Shown piece after piece: positions 16,301-21,637 of a stretch of 64,000 nucleotides of DNA (position 1 is the stretch's first letter; each line of letters opens with the position of its first letter). Source of the stretch: Pseudomonas_T sp032052615 (GTDB lineage Bacteria > Pseudomonadota > Gammaproteobacteria > Pseudomonadales > Pseudomonadaceae); NCBI GenBank assembly GCA_032052615.1, contig DAMBWF010000003.1, positions 310,001-374,000 of the forward strand. Reading direction: 5' to 3'. The notes under the pieces were generated by a model. The model was given only the letters and a program-made list of their open reading frames with translations. It did no database searches and was not told the DNA's origin. The position numbers and the translations under genes were made by a program.

Positions 16301-16932
16301 TGGTGGTGTCCACCGAGGCGCTGGCGGAGAGCTTCTCCGATCTGCACGGGACGATCCGGGTCGCCCACAACACCTTGCCGGTGCACTGGTGGGGGCATCT
16401 GCAAAGCCGCCGTGGAGTGGGGCCGAAACCACGGGTGGGCTGGGGCGGCGGGGCGAGCCATACCGGCGACTTGGAGTTGATCTTCGACGTGGTGAGGGAG
16501 CTGGCTGACCGGGTCGACTGGGTCTTCTTCGGCATGTGTCCGTCCAAGCTGCGTCCTTATGTGAAGGAGTACCACGAGGGCGTGTCCATCGAGGCGTATC
16601 CGGCCAAGCTCGCCAGCCTGGACCTGGACCTGGCGCTGGCTCCGCTGGAGCAGAACCTGTTCAACGAATGCAAGAGCAACCTGCGCCTGCTGGAATATGG
16701 CGCCTGCGGTTATCCGGTGGTGTGCAGCGATGTGCGCTGCTTCCGGGGCGATCTTCCCGTGACCCGGGTGAAGAATCGCTTCAAGGACTGGATGGATACG
16801 ATCCAGGCCCATCTGGCCGACCCCGAGGCGTCGGCCCGCCAGGGCCTGGCGCTACGCGAGGCGGTGCATCGGGACTGGATGCTCGCCGGGGATAACCTGC
16901 GGCGCTGGACACATGCCTGGCTGCCCGATTGA
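13312..16932 (+). CDS. Multi-module flagellin glycosyltransferase (FgtA/Fgt1-type)
   Basis: This 1206-residue protein lies directly upstream of fliC, the place of flagellin glycosyltransferase genes in Pseudomonas. At least four modules can be read. Residues about 15-310 are a GT-B-like half (YFYCGESSGLALEAALCGCLG is a nucleotide-sugar-binding-like segment). Residues about 344-560 are a GT2-like fold with a weakened acidic motif (LVRPGD). Residues about 586-840 are a second GT2-like fold (VTILMVADAPLAVLRQCVESVLEKT, then LLASDN in place of a clean DxD). Residues about 880-1206 are a GT-B C-terminal module (RVGWGGGASHTGDL, KSNLRLLEYGACGYPVV). It could initiate and extend an O-glycan on flagellin Ser/Thr. 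Which modules are active is unknown. No signal peptide or membrane segment is evident, consistent with cytoplasmic modification before export. Confidence 0.85.
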   Translation: MDHSVPVTPSTSHRALFARRPHPYYIIAADYRRNSAGIRVLHMLCDALIRAGHEAYIYAQVMSPDLMTPRLTDLVVELHKTAGVEPIVIYPEIVDGNPLDANVVVRYLLNKPGFIQGSGVYGPDDLLFAYTKGLVQPGMAADDVLFLPAVDLRVFQPPKDPATRVPGKVCYYLGRRGQAEIDPTLLPPDAVQITPQWPDSWENLAALFQQCEYFYCGESSGLALEAALCGCLGVIVPNAAAPHLVAPDETGMYGLAWGLDPEEIQRARDTLPLLREKMEREAQAFWPQLDHFIETTQAAAAEYARYGKRLRFQRNLKRWLVSREPSADQQRLIERHLLRPGETPRIGILLPARVEEAAAVAETLDSLARGHYRDVTVHLLAGPGLEAAALERPGASLTVRVSPWDGADPLPAANAAAAASEDDWLMLVRPGDLFTPSGLQLLAVELTQAPECRAAFADEFHRGGEGFLGAAFRPGFNLDLLLSFPAAHARHWLFRRELLLALGGFDPAFADAAELDLILRLVEQGGLAGLGHVDEVLLDTEAPRLLDSPAERRAIQRHLDARGYQAEVFSERPGRYRIDYRHEETPPVTILMVADAPLAVLRQCVESVLEKTEYPRFELLLIRPGEAAAARDVQRDEWLAGIAGLGSEQVRVIEASEAASFSAAVNRGARETRGDYLVLLASDNIVLHGHWLRQLINHGQRPEVGIVGGKVLTSDGRAQQAGLILGLNGPVGRPFVGEPLESAGYMQRLEVDQDYSAVSADCLSIRRALFDQLGGLDDELTAERRDADLCLRAREAGFLTVWTPYCVVVTDGGLRVDAPADWPDEKREQVERENALMYRRWLPQLANDPAYNRNLSLLGSGFDFDHQRDRSWDPLPIVGLPRVLAYPADHFGCGHYRVIQPLEALRAEGMVQGRISDRYYTVVELERFQPDVLLLQRQIGDENIKGIAEAGTFSRAFKVFELDDYLPNLPLKSAHRATMPKDIVKSLRRATSLCDRLVVSTEALAESFSDLHGTIRVAHNTLPVHWWGHLQSRRGVGPKPRVGWGGGASHTGDLELIFDVVRELADRVDWVFFGMCPSKLRPYVKEYHEGVSIEAYPAKLASLDLDLALAPLEQNLFNECKSNLRLLEYGACGYPVVCSDVRCFRGDLPVTRVKNRFKDWMDTIQAHLADPEASARQGLALREAVHRDWMLAGDNLRRWTHAWLPD

Positions 16933-16965
16933 TCCGCGAAGCATCGCGATACGTTCCTCTTGAAC

Positions 16966-16992
16966 TAAAGTTGGAGCGTTTCGGGTCGATAG
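16966..16992 (+). promoter_or_regulatory. Candidate distal sigma-28 (FliA) promoter of fliC
   Basis: TAAA at 16966-16969 (within TAAAGTT) is followed after exactly 15 bases by GTCGATAG at 16985-16992, against the consensus TAAA-N15-GCCGATAA. It lies 94 bases upstream of a perfect copy at 17060, so it is either a second start site or a decayed duplicate. Confidence 0.5.
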
Positions 16993-17059
16993 TATTGAGG
17001 ACGGTTTTCGCCGCTCCGCTTGTCAAGGCGGGGTGATGAAAAAAATCTTCGAAGTGGCC

Positions 17060-17086
17060 TAAAGCTCCTTCGGAGAGCGCCGATAA
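17060..17086 (+). promoter_or_regulatory. Sigma-28 (FliA) promoter of fliC
   Basis: TAAA at 17060-17063, exactly 15 bases, then GCCGATAA at 17079-17086 is a full match to the FliA consensus. Transcription should start near 17094, leaving a leader of about 85 bases before the fliC ATG. The presence of fliA in the window and the flagellin identity of the downstream gene support the call. Confidence 0.92.
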
Positions 17087-17112
17087 AGACTACGAATGCG
17101 AACTCCAGGTAC

Positions 17113-17147
17113 GCCTGAGCAACAGGCTCGGGGTCGCAAGCTCAGGC
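17113..17147 (+). repeat. Inverted repeat in the fliC mRNA leader
   Basis: GCCTGAGC at 17113-17120 is the exact reverse complement of GCTCAGGC at 17140-17147, with 19 bases between. In the transcript from the 17060 promoter this 8-bp stem ends 31 bases before the ATG and leaves the GGAGG ribosome site at 17165-17169 free. It could affect mRNA stability or translation; there is no direct evidence of function. Confidence 0.45.
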
Positions 17148-17178
17148 AACCAGCTAGGTCCTTCGGAGGACATCCATC

Positions 17179-18621
17179 ATGGCCTTGACAGTCAACACGA
17201 ACATCTCTTCGCTGAGCACCCAGCGCAACCTGAATACCTCGTCCAACTCTCTGGCCACTTCGTTGCAGCGTCTGTCCACGGGTAGCCGCATCAACAGTGC
17301 CAAGGACGACGCGGCCGGTCTGCAGATCTCCAACCGTCTGTCCAACCAGATCAGCGGCCTGAACGTTGCTTCGCGCAACGCCAACGATGGTATCTCTCTG
17401 GCTCAGACCGCTGAAGGCGCGCTGCAGCAGTCCACCAACATCCTGCAGCGTATCCGGGACCTGTCTCTCCAGGCCGCCAACGGTACCAACAGCGACACCG
17501 ACCGTGCCGCTCTGCAGAAAGAAGTGTCCGCGCAACAGGCCGAATTGACCCGTATCGCTGACACCACCACCTTCGGTGGTCGTAAACTGCTCGACGGTTC
17601 GTTCGGTACTTCCAGCTTCCAGGTCGGCTCCAACGCTTACGAAACCATCGACATCAGCCTGAAGGACGCTTCCTCCACCTCGATTGGTTCCTACCAGTTG
17701 GGTTCGGCCAGCGGTTCGGCTTCCGGCTCCGTGGCGGGTAACGTGACCACGGCTTCCGGTGCGCTGTTCAGCGGTGCCAGCGGCGTGAGCGTGACGGGTG
17801 GCGGCAAGACTCAATCCGTCGACCTGAGCAGCGCCACCAGCGCCAAGGACGCAGCCAAGCTGCTTGATGGCGCTGTGCAAGGCCTGAGTGCTTCGGCCCG
17901 TACCGTGTTCACCGCATCGGTTTCCGGCTCGGCATCGGGTACTCCGATCGATTTGACCGTCCAAGTGGGTAACCGCAGTGCGATCACCTTGTCCGGTATC
18001 TCCTCGACCGCGGACTTGGCGGATCAGTTGAACTCCAACGCAGCCAAACTTGGCCTGACCGCCAACTTGGACAGCAAAGGCGTGCTGACCGTGACCTCCA
18101 GCTCGGGTGAGAACGTACAGATCGGCGGCACTGGTTCCTCCAGCGTCTCGGTGGCGGTGCAAGGTGCGGATGGCAAGGCCATGGGCAGCGCGACCGCTCT
18201 CTCCTCGGGTACCAATACCATCGTCGGTACGGTGCAACTGAACTCCTCGTCCTCCTATTCGGTCACGGGTGCCACCGAGCTGTTCGGCAACACCGCAGCT
18301 ACCAAGAACACCGTCGACAAGGTGGATATCTCCACTGCCGCTGGTGCTCAGGCTGCTGTCGCGGTGATCGACCAGGCCTTGGCGGGGATCGACGCGCAAC
18401 GGGCGGACCTTGGTGCTGTGCAGAACCGTTTCACCAACACCATCGACAACCTGACCAACATCGCCCAGAACGCGGACGCCGCTCGTAGCCGGATCAAAGA
18501 CACCGACTTCGCCGCAGAAACCGCTACCCTGTCGAAAAACCAAGTGCTGCAACAAGCAGGCACGGCGATCCTGGCCCAGGCCAACCAATTGCCGCAATCG
18601 GTCCTGAGCCTCCTGAGATAA
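17179..18621 (+). CDS. fliC: Flagellin FliC
   Basis: This 480-residue protein is the filament subunit. The conserved N-terminal D0/D1 region (MALTVNTNISSLSTQRNL, then RLSTGSRINSAKDDAAGLQ and QRIRDLSLQAANGTNSDTD) and C-terminal D1/D0 region (RIKDTDFAAETATLSKNQVL, ending LPQSVLSLLR) are intact. The variable middle (about 160-390) is rich in Ser, Thr, Gly and Ala and has no cysteine, offering many O-glycosylation acceptors for the upstream glycosyltransferase. The segment corresponding to the plant-recognised flg22 peptide differs from the canonical Pseudomonas version at the last residue (Ser for Ala). GGAGG precedes the ATG. A FliA promoter lies upstream and a hairpin terminator downstream. 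Codon use is less GC-rich than in the island (58% in 17221-17280). Confidence 0.97.
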   Translation: MALTVNTNISSLSTQRNLNTSSNSLATSLQRLSTGSRINSAKDDAAGLQISNRLSNQISGLNVASRNANDGISLAQTAEGALQQSTNILQRIRDLSLQAANGTNSDTDRAALQKEVSAQQAELTRIADTTTFGGRKLLDGSFGTSSFQVGSNAYETIDISLKDASSTSIGSYQLGSASGSASGSVAGNVTTASGALFSGASGVSVTGGGKTQSVDLSSATSAKDAAKLLDGAVQGLSASARTVFTASVSGSASGTPIDLTVQVGNRSAITLSGISSTADLADQLNSNAAKLGLTANLDSKGVLTVTSSSGENVQIGGTGSSSVSVAVQGADGKAMGSATALSSGTNTIVGTVQLNSSSSYSVTGATELFGNTAATKNTVDKVDISTAAGAQAAVAVIDQALAGIDAQRADLGAVQNRFTNTIDNLTNIAQNADAARSRIKDTDFAAETATLSKNQVLQQAGTAILAQANQLPQSVLSLLR

Positions 18622-18640
18622 GGCTCGCGGCCAACTAAAA

Positions 18641-18670
18641 AGGGGGAAGGGGAGACTCTTCCCCCTCTTT
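18641..18670 (+). terminator. Rho-independent terminator after fliC
   Basis: AGGGGGAAG (18641-18649) pairs with CTTCCCCCT (18658-18666) around an 8-base loop, followed by CTTT. It lies 20 bases after the fliC stop and before flaG, so part of the fliC message would end here and flaG would be read through at a lower level. Confidence 0.75.
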
Positions 18671-18691
18671 GGCCTTTGTGAGGGTTAAAAA

Positions 18692-19057
18692 ATGGACGTC
18701 GCGAACATTACCGGTTTTCCTGCGTTCAAGGCCTCGCCCACGACGCCAGCCGTTTCGCCCGGTTTGTCTCCTGGCGGTGATCAACTCGATGGCGGTTCAA
18801 TGAAGGATGGGCAGGCCAAGCGAGCCGATACGTCGCCCAAGGATGTCAAGAATGCTGTCGCGGACATCCAGTCTTTCGTACAGAACGTCAATCGCTATCT
18901 CTCGTTCAATGTGGACGATTCGAGTGGCGATATCGTGGTCAAGGTGATGGATGCGGACTCGGGCCAGCTCATACGGCAGATTCCATCGGAAGAAGTGTTA
19001 CGTCTCGCTGAGCGCCTCGACGATGTCCGAAGCCTGATGTTTGAAACCAAGGCGTGA
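18692..19057 (+). CDS. flaG: FlaG-family flagellar protein
   Basis: FlaG proteins are small and flagellin-linked; in Pseudomonas and Vibrio they affect filament length and cap-filament behaviour. The 121-residue product has a low-complexity, Pro/Ser-rich first half and the conserved C-terminal core of the family: VQNVNRYLSFNVDDSSGDIVVKVMDADSGQLIRQIPSEEVLRLAERL. Position between fliC and fliD is the standard place. No membrane segment or signal peptide is seen. It probably receives transcription by read-through past the fliC hairpin. The stop is followed immediately by a sigma-54-like sequence for fliD. Confidence 0.92.
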   Translation: MDVANITGFPAFKASPTTPAVSPGLSPGGDQLDGGSMKDGQAKRADTSPKDVKNAVADIQSFVQNVNRYLSFNVDDSSGDIVVKVMDADSGQLIRQIPSEEVLRLAERLDDVRSLMFETKA

Positions 19058-19073
19058 TGGCACACTTATTGAT
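19058..19073 (+). promoter_or_regulatory. Candidate sigma-54 promoter upstream of fliD
   Basis: TGGCACACTTATTGAT starts one base after the flaG stop. The -24 box TGGCAC is perfect and spacing is correct, but the -12 element reads GA instead of GC. It stands 60 bases before the fliD start. RpoN-dependent fliD transcription would fit the Pseudomonas hierarchy; the altered -12 dinucleotide is a real weakness. Confidence 0.5.
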
Positions 19074-19132
19074 AGCTATGCTTTTATGAAAGGCGAAAGC
19101 TGAAGAAGACATATTCCTGACGGAGGTGAATC

Positions 19133-20611
19133 ATGGCAGGTATTACCGGATTGGGAGGTTCTGGCCTCAATATCGACAGTATCGTGTCGACCTCCGTGGC
19201 GGCTGAAAAAGCGCCGAAATATAACCAGATCACCAAGGTCCAGTCGCAGGCCACGACTAAGCTGACGGCCTTGGGTTCACTCAAGAACGCCATCAGTACG
19301 TTTCAGACAGCCCTTTCGGCGTTGAATAGTCCGAGTTCCTTCCTGGCGCGGACGGCCACTTCCTCCAATACCAACTCCCTGACGGCGACAGCCTCCCAGA
19401 GCGCGGTAGCGGGTACTTACAAGATTCAGGTCTCCCAGCTCGCCTCGAACAGCAAGATCGCCCTGAGTGCCGTCGCGTCCAGTGCGACGAAGTTCAACGA
19501 GGGCACCTTAAAAATCGACGTGGGGGGCACCGAAGCCCTTAGCGTGGTGGTGGATGGTACGAACAACACCCTGGCGGGTATTCGGGACACCATCAACAAG
19601 CAAGGCGGCTCGCAAGGCATCAGCGCCACTATCGTTACGGATAGCCAGGGCTCACGGCTGGTGCTGAGCAGTAATAAGATGGGGGACGGCAAAGACCTGA
19701 CCGTGACAGGCACCAGCTCCAGCAGCTCGGGCAGCGGGACTTCGTTGGAAACCCTGACATTCAATGGCACCACTCCGACGGCACCCAAGGCTGAGGATTA
19801 TGCCTCCACCGACGAGTACAACGCAGCCAAGGCCAGCTATGACGCGGCGGTGGCCAAAGGGGGTAAGACTCTTGCAACCGCTCACAGCGCCAAGCTGACC
19901 ATCGATGGGTTGGCAGTGGTGAGCGATAGCAACACCATTACCGATGCTTTGGAAGGCGTGACTCTCAATTTGAAGGCCACCACGGCTACCGATACGCCGC
20001 TGAGCCTGACAGTTGCCCAAGACACCGACACGGTGAAGGGCAATGTGCAAAAGTTCGTCGACGCCTACAACGCGATGATCGATGTGGTCAACACCCAGAC
20101 CAAGGTAACCACGGTGGGTAATAGCGCCCCGGTCGTGGGCGCCCTGGTGGGTGATGCCACGGTGCGTAACCTAGTTAGCACGGTGCATAACGAGTTGGTC
20201 ACTTCTCAGACCAACGGAACATTTACCGCGCTGGCCCAGTTGGGCATAACGACCAAGGCTGACGGTAAACTCGCCTTGGACAGCGATAAACTGAACACAG
20301 CCATCAGCAATGATTTCGCGGGGGTGGCCAGCTATTTCACAGGCGACAATGGTCTGGCGAGTCGTCTGACGAATCGATTGACCCCGTTCACCTCCAGCAA
20401 TGGCGTGATCGATCAGCGCACCACCGTGTTGCAAAAGAACCTCAAGGACGCGGATTCCGACATGAAGGATCTGAATACGCGGATGGCGGCACTGAGCGAG
20501 CGTTTGTACAAGCAGTACAACACCATGGATTCCTTGATCTCGAAGCTGAGTACGACCGCCTCGAGTCTCGCCTCCTCGCTTGCCGCATTGCCCGGGGTCG
20601 CCAGGAACTAA
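19133..20611 (+). CDS. fliD: Flagellar filament cap protein FliD (HAP2)
   Basis: FliD forms the pentameric or hexameric cap that folds flagellin monomers at the filament tip, and acts as an adhesin in some pseudomonads. The 492-residue protein starts MAGITGLGGSGLNIDSIVSTSVAAEK, the conserved N-terminal segment. It ends with the coiled-coil-forming C-terminus (NLKDADSDMKDLNTRMAALSERLYKQYNTMDSLISKLST). A Thr/Ser-rich central region contains the inserted D2/D3 domains, including an acidic patch TAPKAEDYASTDEYNAAKASYDAAVAK. The ribosome site CGGAGG lies 8 bases before the ATG. A strong hairpin terminator follows the stop. Confidence 0.96.
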   Translation: MAGITGLGGSGLNIDSIVSTSVAAEKAPKYNQITKVQSQATTKLTALGSLKNAISTFQTALSALNSPSSFLARTATSSNTNSLTATASQSAVAGTYKIQVSQLASNSKIALSAVASSATKFNEGTLKIDVGGTEALSVVVDGTNNTLAGIRDTINKQGGSQGISATIVTDSQGSRLVLSSNKMGDGKDLTVTGTSSSSSGSGTSLETLTFNGTTPTAPKAEDYASTDEYNAAKASYDAAVAKGGKTLATAHSAKLTIDGLAVVSDSNTITDALEGVTLNLKATTATDTPLSLTVAQDTDTVKGNVQKFVDAYNAMIDVVNTQTKVTTVGNSAPVVGALVGDATVRNLVSTVHNELVTSQTNGTFTALAQLGITTKADGKLALDSDKLNTAISNDFAGVASYFTGDNGLASRLTNRLTPFTSSNGVIDQRTTVLQKNLKDADSDMKDLNTRMAALSERLYKQYNTMDSLISKLSTTASSLASSLAALPGVARN

Positions 20612-20630
20612 TGGCAGCGGCTAGTAGGTA

Positions 20631-20669
20631 GAACGCGAGGCGGCTTATGCCGCCTCGCGTTCTTGTTTT
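20631..20669 (+). terminator. Rho-independent terminator after fliD
   Basis: GAACGCGAGGCGGC (20631-20644) pairs perfectly with GCCGCCTCGCGTTC (20649-20662) around a TTAT loop, followed by TTGTTTT. The 14-bp GC-rich stem with a T-rich tail is a textbook terminator. It separates fliD from the FliA-driven fliS-fliT unit. Confidence 0.92.
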
Positions 20670-20707
20670 GCCGGCTGTCACCTTTCCCAAAATCGCTGAA
20701 AAACTCT

Positions 20708-20734
20708 TAAAGCTCCGAGGCCGTTAGCCGATAT
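20708..20734 (+). promoter_or_regulatory. Sigma-28 (FliA) promoter of fliS-fliT
   Basis: TAAA at 20708-20711, exactly 15 bases, then GCCGATAT at 20727-20734 is a near-perfect FliA promoter. It lies just after the fliD terminator and 43 bases before the fliS start. This makes fliST a late unit co-expressed with fliC, sensible for flagellin chaperones. Confidence 0.85.
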
Positions 20735-20776
20735 CTGGAATATCGAAATTGCAACCGCCAAGCAAAGGGGCAGGAC

Positions 20777-21157
20777 ATGAGCGCGATGATGGCTATCAAG
20801 CAATACCAGCAAGTCGGAGTGCAGGCACAAGTCGCCGACGCCAGCCCGCACCGGCTGATTCAGATGCTCATGCAAGGTGGCTTGGAGCGTCTGGCTCAGG
20901 CGCAAGGCGCGCTTCAACGCGGACAAAATGCCCTCAAGGGTGAACTGATCGGTAAATCCATCAGCATCATCGGTGGGTTGCGCGAAGCCCTGGATATCGC
21001 CAAGGGTGGAGAACTCGCCGCCAACCTCGATGCCCTGTACGCTTACATGATTTCCCGGTTGCTCGAGGCCAACCGAGTGAACGACCCCGCAATGCTCGAG
21101 GAAGTGTCGGGTCTGCTTCGTGAAATCAAGACCGGTTGGGATGGCATCGCTTCGTGA
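20777..21157 (+). CDS. fliS: Flagellin export chaperone FliS
   Basis: FliS binds the C-terminal D0 region of newly made flagellin, prevents its polymerisation in the cytoplasm and delivers it to the FlhA gate. The 126-residue product begins MSAMMAIKQYQQVGVQAQVADASPHRLIQMLMQGGLERL, the helical signature of the family. It contains KGELIGKSISIIGGLREAL and the C-terminal helix LMISRLLEAN-like segment (residues about 88-98). An AGGGGCAGGAC ribosome region precedes the ATG. fliT follows after 17 bases. Confidence 0.95.
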   Translation: MSAMMAIKQYQQVGVQAQVADASPHRLIQMLMQGGLERLAQAQGALQRGQNALKGELIGKSISIIGGLREALDIAKGGELAANLDALYAYMISRLLEANRVNDPAMLEEVSGLLREIKTGWDGIAS

Positions 21158-21174
21158 AGCTTGGGAGCGCATAG

Positions 21175-21471
21175 ATGGAAACTTCCGTACAACGCATCGA
21201 GAATACACGTTTGGCCTTGACCGAAGCGCTGAATAGCTCGGATTGGGAGCGAATCGGTGATCTCGATCAGGTCTGTCGGCAACAGATCGAAGATGCTCTG
21301 GTGGATAGTATCGGGCAGGAAGAAGCCTTGCGTACCCAGCTGGAGATGCTGATGGACGTCTACCGTCAGCTCACCGAGGCGTGCATGCAGGCTCGCGAAG
21401 AGATCGCCCATGAGCTGATCGCGCTACAGAAAGCCAGCCAGGGCGCGAAGGTCTATCAACTTTACGGCTGA
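21175..21471 (+). CDS. fliT: Flagellar protein FliT (export chaperone for FliD)
   Basis: This 98-residue, mostly helical and acidic protein follows fliS in the conserved place of fliT. FliT chaperones the cap protein FliD, and in enterics it also modulates FlhDC; the latter role does not apply where FleQ is the master regulator. The sequence (LALTEALNSSDWERIGDLDQVCRQQIEDAL) fits the four-helix FliT fold, but the family is poorly conserved and the call rests partly on position. GGGAG precedes the ATG. No terminator is obvious in the 166 bases before fleQ. Confidence 0.82.
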   Translation: METSVQRIENTRLALTEALNSSDWERIGDLDQVCRQQIEDALVDSIGQEEALRTQLEMLMDVYRQLTEACMQAREEIAHELIALQKASQGAKVYQLYG

Positions 21472-21531
21472 CGGGCGAGCCGCCCCGGCAGGCTGCGCGC
21501 TTCCGTCACGGCCAGAAAAGCCGTCATAAAA

Positions 21532-21560
21532 TTGACTAATCGCAAACTTTTGACTTTACT
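21532..21560 (+). promoter_or_regulatory. fleQ: Possible sigma-70 promoter of fleQ
   Basis: TTGACT (21532-21537), 17 bases, then TTTACT (21555-21560) is a plausible housekeeping promoter 78 bases before the fleQ start. No sigma-54 or sigma-28 element was seen in this gap, consistent with fleQ standing at the top of the hierarchy. A second TTGACT at 21550 lacks a well-spaced -10. Confidence 0.35.
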
Positions 21561-21637
21561 GGTGGCCTAATACTGGCGTTCGTCGACCCCGATGAGCGTA
21601 ATGGCCCAAGGGCGACCGGCTGCGAGTCTGAGTTACG

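Noticed and set aside
3583..16965. Mobile-element borders around the glycosylation island
   Set aside because: No tRNA, integrase, transposase, inverted terminal repeats or direct-repeat attachment sites were seen at either edge; lateral transfer is only suggested by composition and content.
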